Shown: piece after piece, positions 24,815 through 33,453 of the stretch
Numbering within the stretch: the stretch's first letter is position 1
Layout: every line of letters starts with the position of its first letter
NCBI GenBank assembly: GCA_001515205.2
Contig: LQMQ01000057.1
Span: 1-37,878 of the forward strand
Direction of reading: 5' to 3'
Length of the DNA stretch: 37,878 nucleotides
Source of the DNA: Candidatus Hadarchaeum yellowstonense
GTDB taxonomy: Archaea > Hadarchaeota > Hadarchaeia > Hadarchaeales > Hadarchaeaceae
Program-made: the position numbers and the translations under genes
The notes under the pieces: generated by a model
What the model saw: the letters and a program-made list of their open reading frames with translations, nothing else
Database searches by the model: none
What the model was told of the DNA's origin: nothing

Positions 24815-25159
24815 TTACTCTGGTTCAACCACATAATAAGAATTGAGTGCCTGACATATGTTCTTCGCCAGGGCATGATAACACATGTCAACTCCCGCCT
24901 TACCTGTTGATATATTCATAACATAGTCGCTGCAGGTGCAGAAATTTTTCACCACCTCATATTCATCGTTTTTTCCCCGGACAAACCAGCGCTGCCCCCG
25001 CCGGATCACCCGCCGCCCCTTTATCGCTTCCAACGCACGCTTGCCCCGGCCCTGATAAACCTCAACTATTTCTCGCTCAATATCCGGATTGAGCACCGCT
25101 GCGCTCTGCAACTTTTTGAAAAGACGCTCCCTGGCCAGCTTAAAAGACTCGGAAATCAT
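24815..25159 (-). CDS. SWIM zinc-finger protein
   Basis: 114 aa from the ATG at 25159, with TGGAGG as ribosome-binding site and TATA (GTTATATACT, minus strand) at 25192-25201. The C-terminal half has the SWIM pattern: CTC (CxC), then DMCYH (CxH) about 17 residues later. SWIM domains bind DNA or protein. The N-terminal half is helical with a basic patch (GRGKRALEAIKGRRVIRRG). Archaeal proteins of this size are mostly uncharacterised. It is divergent from ksgA. Confidence 0.82.
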   Translation of the reverse strand: MISESFKLARERLFKKLQSAAVLNPDIEREIVEVYQGRGKRALEAIKGRRVIRRGQRWFVRGKNDEYEVVKNFCTCSDYVMNISTGKAGVDMCYHALAKNICQALNSYYVVEPE

Positions 25160-25203
25160 TTTCCTCCAAATGTCAAAATAGCTGATTGGAGAGTATATAA
25201 CTG

Positions 25204-26037
25204 ATGTTGAAGGAAACAAGAGAGATCCTGAAGGAGCACGAGGCCTGGCTGAGCAGAAGAATGGGACAGAACCAAGTCATTGACCCCTCTTTTCTCAAAA
25301 AAATGATCGATTATGCCAACGTAACCGAAAGGGACGTGGTCCTGGAAATCGGGGCGGGTGTCGGCAATTTAACGCTCATGCTCGCCGGCCGGGCCAGAAC
25401 AGTCATCGCCGTGGAGAAAGATGAAAAACTGGTCGAAATCCTGCGCAAACGCCTCAAAGGACGGACAAACGTCAGGCTGCTCCAAGGCGACTTCCTAGAT
25501 ATGGACCTGCCCGAATTCAACAAAATAGTCTCCAATCTACCCTATTCAATATCATCGGAAATAATGTTCAGGCTGCTGGAGTTCAATTTTGATCTAGCCG
25601 TGCTGATGTTCCAGAAGGAGTTTGCGGAAAGGCTGGTCGCGAAACCCGGGTCGGAAAATTATGGTCGCCTGACCGTCAACACATACTACCGGGCGGAGGT
25701 GGAATTGCTAGAGGAAGTCCCGCCCACGGCATTTTTCCCCCAGCCAAAGGTGAGCTCAGCAATCGTCAGGCTGAAGCCCCGCAAGCCTCCGTTCACGGTC
25801 AAAGAAGAAAAAGTTTTTTCAGATGTCGTCCGAGCTTTGTTTCAGCATCGAAGGCAACTGGTGAGAAATGCCCTCCTGCATTCATTTTCAGAAATCTTTC
25901 CGGGGAAAAAGATGGACAAGAGTGAAATAAGGTCCTTTCTCAATGAATCGCTGCCAAGAAAACTTTTGGAAACAAGGGTTGTGGACCTGACTCCTGAGAA
26001 CTTTGGTGAAATAGCCAATCTGATTACTTCTCCATGA
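25204..26037 (+). CDS. ksgA: 16S rRNA dimethyladenosine transferase KsgA
   Basis: 277 aa. Dimethylates two adjacent adenines near the 3-prime end of 16S rRNA. SAM motif I is VVLEIGAGVGNLTL (about residues 44-57), motif IV is SNLPYSIS (about 113), and the C-terminal helical domain is present. The motif usually GQNFLID reads GQNQVID. The only strong TATA-like sequence (25192-25199) is too close to the ATG to serve this direction and probably belongs to the SWIM gene. Its 3-prime end overlaps the convergent EF-2 gene by 14 bases. Confidence 0.94.
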   Translation: MLKETREILKEHEAWLSRRMGQNQVIDPSFLKKMIDYANVTERDVVLEIGAGVGNLTLMLAGRARTVIAVEKDEKLVEILRKRLKGRTNVRLLQGDFLDMDLPEFNKIVSNLPYSISSEIMFRLLEFNFDLAVLMFQKEFAERLVAKPGSENYGRLTVNTYYRAEVELLEEVPPTAFFPQPKVSSAIVRLKPRKPPFTVKEEKVFSDVVRALFQHRRQLVRNALLHSFSEIFPGKKMDKSEIRSFLNESLPRKLLETRVVDLTPENFGEIANLITSP

Positions 26038-28213
26038 ACTCCTCGGGCCGCGGCGGCTCTGGCTTCAGCCCCTTGCGCTTGCGGGTATCTCTGATGACCT
26101 GTTCCTGAAGCTCCTTCGGCAACACGTCAAACTTCTCAAACTCCGTGGCCCAGATGGCCCTCCCCTCCGTCTCGGAACGGAGCTCAGCAGCCAGACCAAA
26201 GGAATTAGCCACGGGCAGCGAAGCCTTTATTATTGTGATGTCTTCCTCAGCCTCCATGCTCAAGATCTTTCCGCGGCGGCCTTGAATGACCTTGGTAGCT
26301 CCACCCATGAACTCCTGCGGAACTCGCACCTCCAGCCTGAGCAGCGGTTCCAGCAGGGTTGGCTCCGCCAGAAGAATGGCGGCCTGGATCGGTCGCCTCA
26401 CCGCAGGTATTATCTGCGCCGGGCCTCTGTGCACCGAGTCCTCATGCAGGGTGGCATCCACGATCATGGCCTTTAAGCCGCGCATGGGCTCACGCATGAT
26501 GGGGCCCTCCTCAACCACTTCTTTGAAGGCCTCGATGATGTAGTCCTCAACCTCGTTCATGTACTGGACCCCTTTAGTAGCGTCAACCAGGACATTGGGG
26601 CCGATGATGGTGACAATGTTACGGGCCTCATGAGTTTCCCAGCCCAGCTCCCGCAACAGGTTGGCGCGCTCCTTTCTCTCCTGTTTGTCGGTGATCTTGC
26701 CCTCTTCAATGGCCTTGATGACCTCCGGCTCCAGTGGCTCGACAACGATCTGGAAGCGGTTGTGCTTGTTCGGTGACTTGCCTTCCACGGGGCCTGCTCG
26801 CTTGGTTGGCGTCTCACGGTAAACCACAATCGGCTCAGATGTCTTAACCTCAAGCCCGGCCTTTTTCAGCTTGTATTCAACTATCTCCAGGTGCACCTCA
26901 CCCATCCCGGAGACGAGATACTCCCCGGTCTCCTCGTTTATCTTCACCTTGACGTTGGGGTCCTCGCGGGATATTCTCTTCAGTTCATTGACGAGCTTGG
27001 GAAGATCCTGGAAGTTCTTGGGCTCGACGGCCACGGTGACAACGGGCTCGCTTATGTACCTCAGCTCCTCGAAACCCTTGCCCTCAACACCGGCCTCGAT
27101 CAAGGTTTCGCCAACGAAGGCCTCCTTCATTCCAATTATCGCCCCGATATTTCCGGCCGGAACCTTATCCACCATCACCCGATCGGGCCCCATGTAAATG
27201 TTGACCTGCTGGATGCGGGCTTCCTGACCAGAGCTCACCAGCCTAACCGTCTTCCCCTTTTCCAAGGTTCCTGAGAAAACCCTGCCTGTGGAGATCACGC
27301 CGGCCTGTTCATCGACGATAATGTCAGTGATAACCATGCAGATTTTTCCGTGAGGATTGGCCGTCATCATGTCGCGTCCCAGCTCGCTGTTGATGTCCCC
27401 CTTCCAAATAACGGGGATCCGGCTGGCCTGCGCCTCCTTGGGGTTGGGGAGGTGCCGGATCACCATGTCCAAAACTACCTCATAAACTGGGCTCTTCTTT
27501 GCAAGCTCAGCTTGTTTTCCTTCCCGGTAGGCGTTGAAGATATCCTTGAAGCTGATGTTTTTCTTTCTCATTTGAGGAATGGATAGAGCCCATTTTTCTT
27601 TAGCCGAGCCAAAAGCAACAGATCCCGCCTCAACGCTGACCAACCACTTGTCAGCGACGCTGGGGTGGGCATATCGTTTCACCAGCTCATTGAACTTTGT
27701 TATCAGCTTGACAAAGCGGGCCTGCATCGCTTCAGGGGTGAGCTTAAGCTCGTCGATTAGGCGATCGACTTTATTGATGTAAAGAACGGGACGCACCCGT
27801 TCACTCAGCGCCTGCCTCAGCACCGTTTCCGTCTGAGGCATGACGCCCTCCACCGCGTCCATCACCACAATCACGCCGTCAATGGCCCGCAGCGCCCGGG
27901 TCACGTCACCGCTGAAGTCAACGTGTCCGGGTGTGTCCAGAAGGTTAATCAAGTACTCCTGGCCGTCGAGGGTGTGGGAGAGACTAACAGCAGAAGTCTG
28001 AACTGTGATGCCTCGCTGCTGCTCAATGTCAAGGAAATCCGTGAAAAGCTGTTCGCCAGCCAGTTCAAAGCTTATTATTCCTGATGCGGCGACCAATGAA
28101 TCCGTGAGCGTGGTCTTGCCGTGATCGACATGGGCGACTATACCGATGTTCCTGATGTGTTCCGGCTCCCACATCAGCTTCTGGACATCGGCCAAGTGCT
28201 TGTATCTTCTCAT
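26024..28213 (-). CDS. fusA: Translation elongation factor EF-2
   Basis: 729 aa, standard for archaeal EF-2. GTPase motifs: AHVDHGKTTLTD (G1), RGIT (G2), DTPGHVDF (G3), NKVD (G4). Domains II-V follow. The tip of domain IV carries His595 in HEDSVHRGPAQ, the residue modified to diphthamide in archaea and eukaryotes. Catalyses ribosomal translocation. Begins MRRYKHLADVQKLMW, near the usual family start. Monocistronic by position. Confidence 0.96.
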   Translation of the reverse strand: MRRYKHLADVQKLMWEPEHIRNIGIVAHVDHGKTTLTDSLVAASGIISFELAGEQLFTDFLDIEQQRGITVQTSAVSLSHTLDGQEYLINLLDTPGHVDFSGDVTRALRAIDGVIVVMDAVEGVMPQTETVLRQALSERVRPVLYINKVDRLIDELKLTPEAMQARFVKLITKFNELVKRYAHPSVADKWLVSVEAGSVAFGSAKEKWALSIPQMRKKNISFKDIFNAYREGKQAELAKKSPVYEVVLDMVIRHLPNPKEAQASRIPVIWKGDINSELGRDMMTANPHGKICMVITDIIVDEQAGVISTGRVFSGTLEKGKTVRLVSSGQEARIQQVNIYMGPDRVMVDKVPAGNIGAIIGMKEAFVGETLIEAGVEGKGFEELRYISEPVVTVAVEPKNFQDLPKLVNELKRISREDPNVKVKINEETGEYLVSGMGEVHLEIVEYKLKKAGLEVKTSEPIVVYRETPTKRAGPVEGKSPNKHNRFQIVVEPLEPEVIKAIEEGKITDKQERKERANLLRELGWETHEARNIVTIIGPNVLVDATKGVQYMNEVEDYIIEAFKEVVEEGPIMREPMRGLKAMIVDATLHEDSVHRGPAQIIPAVRRPIQAAILLAEPTLLEPLLRLEVRVPQEFMGGATKVIQGRRGKILSMEAEEDITIIKASLPVANSFGLAAELRSETEGRAIWATEFEKFDVLPKELQEQVIRDTRKRKGLKPEPPRPEEFMEK

Positions 28214-28256
28214 TCAAATCACTCCACGAAATATGAATTCCATCATTTAAATAATA

Positions 28257-29432
28257 TCAACGTACTGGGAGATAAGTTGATTCAATCTCATCCTTTTTCT
28301 CCTCGGGAGGGGCGGGAAACTCCGCCGGTAACTCCTTGACGCTCTGACCAATGCCGATGGTATTCCCGATGCCGGCTACGATCACCGTGTCGCCCGGCTT
28401 GGTGCGTTGTCTTATGGCGTTCTTAACCCGTTCAACGGCCTCATCCACACCTTTCACCAATTTTTTATTGAGGGGCTTCAGCGACTCGGTGTAGGATTCC
28501 TTGATCACGATGGCGTCAACTGGTATCTTTCGCTTCACCGCTATTTCCTCTATCTTGTACTTTTCAGTCGGCGGGCCACCAATGGCGGCACCCACACCTT
28601 CAACGACATCGCCGCTGGCCTCACCCTCAAGTTTTCCAGCGGCATCGATCATGATGATGCGTGCCACCTTTCTTTTCTTAGCCAGCCTGGCTATCAGTTC
28701 ACCCGGTTTACCGACCCTGCCGCCGGGTCCTTTGGCCTTGACTATAATGAGCTTCCGCCCCTCAAATTCGGTTTCAGTGTAAACGGTGTCCTCCACCGGT
28801 TCGAGGAATTTGGCCTCTTTAACCAGCTTCACCACCGTCAAGGGACCAACGCCGTCACCTATCGGCTTGCCCTCGACGAACGCCTTGGTGGCGTCCACGA
28901 AGGCCTTGGCGTAGGTCCTCAGGAAAGGAATGTTCATCTGAACCAGCATGACAATCTGGATGTTTTTCGTCTTCTCGGCCAAAACTAAAAAGTGCCGAAC
29001 CAGCCGATAGAGGGTATAGTTGGCCATGGCCCCCTCCATCGCCATCTCCAAGTTGGCGGCGGTTTCGGGATCGGCATTGGGGGCCAGCCTGGCGATCGCG
29101 TCTTTGAAGCGTTTGTCTCGGACGTCCAGTATATGCTCGAGCCTTTTTAAAACTCCCACCGGATCCTCGCTGACGGGCTCGATGGCAAAGAAGTCCAAGA
29201 AATCATTGAACTCCTTCTCCACGTCCTGCTTGGGCTTACCATGCTTTATTATCGCCTTCAATGCTATCCTTCTGCTTTCCTTGGCCATGTTGTCCAGCTC
29301 GACGACTGCCTTTTTCATCTGAGTCAGCCCGGCGCGCGCCTGCAGCCACATCATCTGTGGACTCAAGAGAGTTACCACTGCAAAGAAGATGATGCTCGCC
29401 ACTATCCACCAGATGATGTCAATCTCGGGCAT
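28257..29432 (-). CDS. DUF1512 membrane-anchored archaeal protein
   Basis: 391 aa. One N-terminal membrane helix (residues about 5-28) anchors a large soluble domain. The region from about 215 on (GVGPLTVVKLVKEAKF, GPGGRVGKPGELIARLAKK, IIMIDAAGKLEGE) is conserved in the archaeal DUF1512 family, which may bind nucleotides but has no assigned function. A glycine-rich IVAGIGNTIGIGQ lies near the C-terminus, followed by a proline/acidic tail. It is 43 bases upstream of EF-2 on the same strand. Confidence 0.83.
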   Translation of the reverse strand: MPEIDIIWWIVASIIFFAVVTLLSPQMMWLQARAGLTQMKKAVVELDNMAKESRRIALKAIIKHGKPKQDVEKEFNDFLDFFAIEPVSEDPVGVLKRLEHILDVRDKRFKDAIARLAPNADPETAANLEMAMEGAMANYTLYRLVRHFLVLAEKTKNIQIVMLVQMNIPFLRTYAKAFVDATKAFVEGKPIGDGVGPLTVVKLVKEAKFLEPVEDTVYTETEFEGRKLIIVKAKGPGGRVGKPGELIARLAKKRKVARIIMIDAAGKLEGEASGDVVEGVGAAIGGPPTEKYKIEEIAVKRKIPVDAIVIKESYTESLKPLNKKLVKGVDEAVERVKNAIRQRTKPGDTVIVAGIGNTIGIGQSVKELPAEFPAPPEEKKDEIESTYLPVR

Positions 29433-29481
29433 AACATCCCCAAATTAATCTCCCTGTTTTTTGATAAAGGTTGTTGCTAAC

Positions 29482-29490
29482 CTTTAAAAC
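29482..29490 (+). promoter_or_regulatory. TATA box of tRNA-Leu
   Basis: CTTTAAAAC lies about 30 bases before the tRNA 5-prime end, the normal archaeal tRNA promoter spacing. Confidence 0.55.
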
Positions 29491-29514
29491 TTTGCTGTGA
29501 GAGGATTCAAGGGA

Positions 29515-29602
29515 GCGGGGGTAGCCAAGCCAGGTTGAAGGCGCTGGCTTCAGGAGCCAGTCCCGTAGGGGTTCGGGGGTTCAAATCCCCTCCCCCGCAC
29601 CA
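29515..29602 (+). tRNA. tRNA-Leu (anticodon CAG)
   Basis: 88 bases folding as a class II tRNA. Acceptor stem GCGGGGG pairs with CCCCCGC; anticodon stem CTGGC/GCCAG encloses the loop TTCAGGA, so the anticodon is CAG. The long variable arm (TCCCGTAGGG) is typical of leucine tRNA. T-loop TTCAAAT, discriminator A, and the CCA end is encoded. No intron. Confidence 0.93.
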
Positions 29603-29705
29603 ACAAATTCAATGCTCGTTCCCAGCTGCAGAAAACTCCAATCAGCGGTGAAGTATAATTGCAGTGTTCGATGCCGAAAAAGACCTCAGAAAGGATAATT
29701 TGAAA

Positions 29706-29912
29706 TCATTGGGCTTCGCTTTCCTCGGGAATGAAAATGTCGTCAACCCTCGCCTTGAAAAATCGCGCAATCTTGAAGGCGAGTTCAAGAGAGGGACAGT
29801 ACTTTCCTTTTTCAATGGCTATTATCGTCTGCCTCGTCACCCCCAACCTGGTCGCCAGCTCTTCCTGGGTTAAATCGTGCATCGCCCGGTAAATCCTGAG
29901 CTTATTTTTCAT
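29706..29912 (-). CDS. Small XRE-family HTH regulator
   Basis: 68 aa from the ATG at 29912 with GGGGAG upstream; a TTG at 29936 is rejected because it lies in the preceding gene. The whole protein is one HTH_3 domain (LTQEELATRLGVTRQTIIAIEKGKYCPSL, then LAFKIARFF). It follows the DUF2178 membrane gene after five bases; such pairs are common in archaea and bacteria and are probably a membrane sensor or partner with its regulator. Confidence 0.9.
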   Translation of the reverse strand: MKNKLRIYRAMHDLTQEELATRLGVTRQTIIAIEKGKYCPSLELAFKIARFFKARVDDIFIPEESEAQ

Positions 29913-29917
29913 AAAGG

Positions 29918-30316
29918 CTACTCCCCAAATTTCCAAGAATAATATCTGTAGAACATCAGGTACACCGCAAGCAAAAATATCGCCAGGTAAGTTAACGCCA
30001 TTCCAAAATCGGTCAATGCCGGATATCCGCCTCTACCCAGAACGATCATAATCAGGCCAACTATTGCGGTCACTGTGCCCACGACCTGGATGGTTCTCCG
30101 AGAGGCTTTCTCGCTTATTTTGAAGGCCCGCTCATCCACCAAAACCTGCTCGACCCTGCCTTTGATTGAGTACAAAATCAGCAGCCCTATGACCACGGAG
30201 GATATTGCCAAGGCAAACTCACCAGTAACGGCAGAGAGTCCAACGAGAAGGGCTACGGCGATCATTATTGCCCGCCGGTACAACTCATATCTTTTAACAT
30301 TCAATTTCTTCACCAT
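29918..30316 (-). CDS. DUF2178 membrane protein
   Basis: 132 aa with four hydrophobic segments: two before (about 14-50) and two after (about 73-125) a cytoplasmic VDERAFKISEKASR loop, the DUF2178 signature. Function unknown. A TATA box (GTTTAAATAAC, minus strand, 30336-30346) precedes it. Cotranscribed with the downstream XRE gene. Confidence 0.82.
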   Translation of the reverse strand: MVKKLNVKRYELYRRAIMIAVALLVGLSAVTGEFALAISSVVIGLLILYSIKGRVEQVLVDERAFKISEKASRRTIQVVGTVTAIVGLIMIVLGRGGYPALTDFGMALTYLAIFLLAVYLMFYRYYSWKFGE

Positions 30317-30430
30317 GTTAATTTTAGTTTACATTATGTTATTTAAACTTTACTATTTGTAAAAATAATTTTACGAAAAAAAGAGCGATTTAAAAACGAA
30401 CGAAAAATCAGGCATTTTCCATTTTCCGAA

Positions 30431-30661
30431 ATGCTTAGACGAATTATCAGGGGAAACAAAATTGAAAAGTTATTTTACCCCAGCAATGGATTAAACTTTC
30501 GGGGTGATGGTGTGGATGTCAAGCTCTCGGTAGACGGCGAGGAGATCGATCTGAACGAGTTCGTTGTAAAAATACTGAGCGGGGCCATCGTCGGGGCTGT
30601 GACCTCGCTGCGGGGGATAAAGAAGGACTGGAAGGAAATAGAAATTAGAGTGAAGAAGTAA
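30431..30661 (+). CDS. Small protein of unknown function
   Basis: 76 aa. The start ATG at 30431 has a TATA candidate (GATTTAAAAAC, 30388-30398) about 35 bases before it. Basic N-terminus (MLRRIIRGNKIEKLFY), a predicted beta hairpin (VDVKLSVDGEEIDL), a glycine/alanine helix (VVKILSGAIVGAVTSLRG) and a basic end. It lacks cysteines and a clear membrane span. I recognise no family. Confidence 0.68.
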   Translation: MLRRIIRGNKIEKLFYPSNGLNFRGDGVDVKLSVDGEEIDLNEFVVKILSGAIVGAVTSLRGIKKDWKEIEIRVKK

Positions 30662-30668
30662 TCTCTGC

Positions 30669-33335
30669 TCAGGTGAGGTTCAAAACAGCCACATAGCCCT
30701 CTTCAGACGGTTTGATGGTGAAGCCCATCTTCTGGGCCAGGCGAAGCATCTTCTTGTTTTCGCGCATGATGATGCCGTAAATGCTCTCGAGACCTTTTTC
30801 CTGAGCAATTTCAATGAGCATGTCCATCAGCTTGGTGCCCAGACCCTTGCCCTGATACTTGTCGGCCAGAACAATCGCGAACTCGCCACGCTTTTTACCC
30901 GGCTCGGTGATCAACCTCGCCACACCGATCTCCTTCTTTTTGTCCCCTTCCCGAAGCTCGGCGATTATCGCCATTTCCCGGTCATAATCTATGTTGCAGA
31001 AACGCACCAAGTCTTCATGGGACAGGTCCTTGATTACCCTGAAAAATCTGAACCTGCTGGTTTCCTCAGAAAGCCCCTTAATGAACTCATACTCTATCTG
31101 TTCATCCTCCGGTCGGATTGGCCTGAGGATCACCTCGGTTCCGTCCTTCAACCTCCACGGAACCACGTATTTGGTGGGATAAGGCAAAATGGAGAGGTGC
31201 CCGTAAGGATCGGTAAGACGCAACGCCTCAACATCAATGGTTGCCCTGGCATCGAGAGCGGTGATCTCGCCCTTTGAAGCCGCAAGCGGGTTTATATCGA
31301 TCTCGGCGAACTCGGGGAAGTCAACTATCAGGTTGGAAAACCGAACCACGATTTCCTCCAAAGCTTTCATATCCACCGGCGGCTTGTTTCTCAAGCCCCG
31401 GGAAATGGCGCGGTAAATCTTTGTTTCCTCCATCAGTCTCCGGGCCAGCGTCTGATTCAACGGCGGCAGGGCTATGGAGAAGTCCCTGTAGAATTCAACA
31501 CCAATTCCCCCCTGACCAAAGAGAATAACCGCGCCAAAGTCCTTGTCCTTTCTGGCGCCGAGGATCAGCTCATAATCAAACTTTTTCATCTTCTGAACGT
31601 AGACGCCATCCACTTTTGCCTGAGGCAAGGCTTTTTTAATTGACTCCATCATGGCCTTATACTCCTTCCTCAAGCTCTCCTCAGAATTGATGCCCACGAC
31701 AACTCCGCCGACATCGCTCTTGTGCACGATATCGGGAGAAGCCACCTTGAGCACAACCGGGTAGCCCAAGCGTGACGCAGCGGCGGCGGCCTCATCTTCA
31801 TTCTTTGCCAGATGAGCCTCAGGCCTAGGAATCCGGTAGGCATCAAAGAACTTGTCTATTTCCGCCTGGGTCAGGTTGGTCCTTCCCTCCGCAACCGCCT
31901 TTCTAATGATGAGCTTCAGGTGGCTCTTCGGCGGGGAAAGATCCACGGAAAGTTCCTCGGGCGTCTCATAAAGAAGTTCAAGGTTCCGCTTGTACCTGTA
32001 CATGTACATGTAGGTTTTGATGGCCTTTTCCGGTGTGGGGTAGGTGGGCACATCATTTTGATAAAATATCCTCCTGGCCTCCTCAACTTCATTTTCACCC
32101 ATCCAGACCGTCAGAATGGGCTTGATCTTTTTTCTCGCAATTTCGACAACCCTTTGCGCCAGTTCAGTGGACTTGGCAGCACCCTGAGGCGTGTAGAGAA
32201 CTACTACCCCATCAATTTTGGGGTCAGAAAGGCAGACTTCTAAGGTTTTACAATACCTTTCCACGTCGGCGTCCCCGAGGATATCAACAGGATTGCCCCT
32301 GCTCCACTGTGGGGGCAAAAACTTGTTTAGAGCGGCCACTGTCTCGCTGGAGAGATCTGCCAGCTCCCCGAGGTTGTCTATGATGGCATCGGCCGCGATC
32401 ACCCCGGGACCGCCAGCGTTGGTTATCACGGCAATGTTTGGTCCGGCCGGCAAATACCTTGAATCAAGAACGCTAGCGCAGTTGAAAAGATCCTCAATTT
32501 CATCGACCCTCACCACGCCCGCCCTTCTGAAAGCCGCCCGGTAAACCTCAAAATTCCCGGCCAAGGCGCCGGTGTGTGATTTAACCGCCTTGGCGCTCTC
32601 AACATACTTTCCGGGCTTTAAAATTATGATCGGCTTGGTCCGAGCAAAACCTCTGGCGGCGCTCATGAATTTTCTGGCCGAGCCAACGCCTTCCATATAA
32701 ATTATTATGCTCCGGGTGCGCGGGTCCTCACCAAGATAATCTATCAGGTCCCCAAAGTCGATATCCAACATAGATCCCAGGGAGGCAAACATGCTGAAGC
32801 CGATGTGAGTACTGACCGCCCAGTCCAGTATCGCAGCACCCAAGGCCCCACTTTGCGAAATAAAGGCTATCTCCCCAGGCTCAGGCTGGCTTCTTAAAAA
32901 AGTAGCATTCATGGACTCATGGGGCCTGATGAACCCAAGACAATTGGGGCCGAGAACTCTGAAGCCATATTTTTCCTGCAACCTCTTGATCTCTTGCTCC
33001 AGCTTCGCTCCCTCCTCCCCAGCCTCCCTAAACCCCGAAGAAATGATCACGATGCCATCCACACCGCTTCGCCCGCACTCCTCAACCACGGAGGGGACGC
33101 TTTTGGCCGGTATGGCTATCACGGCCAAATCAACGTGCTCCGGGACCTGAGTGATGCTGGGGAAACACTTTAAGCCCATCACTGTCTGGTGGTTGGGATT
33201 AATGGGGTAAATCTTCCTTTTTTCCTTGCCAATAAGTAGATTCCTCATGATCTGGTTGCCTACCGATCCCTCCTTCTCGCTCGCCCCTATTAGCGCCACG
33301 ACCTTGGGATTAAGCATGTTTTCCAGTTTGCCCAT
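30669..33335 (-). CDS. ADP-forming acyl-CoA synthetase fused to a GNAT acetyltransferase
   Basis: 888 aa from the ATG at 33335. A GTG at 33359 lies too close to the TATA box at 33369-33378 and is disfavoured. Order: CoA-binding Rossmann domain (about 1-130), ligase domain with the phospho-histidine His254 in KSHTGALAG, ATP-grasp domain (about 470-690), and a C-terminal GNAT domain (about 725-885, GKGLGTKLMDMLI acetyl-CoA loop). The same architecture occurs in bacterial Pat/PatZ protein acetyltransferases, where, as I recall, the histidine is lost; here it is kept. It may therefore make acetate and ATP, acetylate proteins, or both. Confidence 0.9.
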   Translation of the reverse strand: MGKLENMLNPKVVALIGASEKEGSVGNQIMRNLLIGKEKRKIYPINPNHQTVMGLKCFPSITQVPEHVDLAVIAIPAKSVPSVVEECGRSGVDGIVIISSGFREAGEEGAKLEQEIKRLQEKYGFRVLGPNCLGFIRPHESMNATFLRSQPEPGEIAFISQSGALGAAILDWAVSTHIGFSMFASLGSMLDIDFGDLIDYLGEDPRTRSIIIYMEGVGSARKFMSAARGFARTKPIIILKPGKYVESAKAVKSHTGALAGNFEVYRAAFRRAGVVRVDEIEDLFNCASVLDSRYLPAGPNIAVITNAGGPGVIAADAIIDNLGELADLSSETVAALNKFLPPQWSRGNPVDILGDADVERYCKTLEVCLSDPKIDGVVVLYTPQGAAKSTELAQRVVEIARKKIKPILTVWMGENEVEEARRIFYQNDVPTYPTPEKAIKTYMYMYRYKRNLELLYETPEELSVDLSPPKSHLKLIIRKAVAEGRTNLTQAEIDKFFDAYRIPRPEAHLAKNEDEAAAAASRLGYPVVLKVASPDIVHKSDVGGVVVGINSEESLRKEYKAMMESIKKALPQAKVDGVYVQKMKKFDYELILGARKDKDFGAVILFGQGGIGVEFYRDFSIALPPLNQTLARRLMEETKIYRAISRGLRNKPPVDMKALEEIVVRFSNLIVDFPEFAEIDINPLAASKGEITALDARATIDVEALRLTDPYGHLSILPYPTKYVVPWRLKDGTEVILRPIRPEDEQIEYEFIKGLSEETSRFRFFRVIKDLSHEDLVRFCNIDYDREMAIIAELREGDKKKEIGVARLITEPGKKRGEFAIVLADKYQGKGLGTKLMDMLIEIAQEKGLESIYGIIMRENKKMLRLAQKMGFTIKPSEEGYVAVLNLT

Positions 33336-33368
33336 TAACCCACCATTTTCACCATTCACTGGCGACCA

Positions 33369-33378
33369 ATTTATATAT
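33369..33378 (-). promoter_or_regulatory. TATA box of the ACS-GNAT gene
   Basis: CATATATAAA on the minus strand. It predicts a start of transcription near 33348, between the rejected GTG (33359) and the accepted ATG (33335). Confidence 0.6.
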
Positions 33379-33453
33379 GGGTATGTCTCAAAATCCTAGC
33401 TTCCGTCTTAGCCAGTCACGGGGCAAGCTTTTAAAGAAACGATGGCCTGAAGA

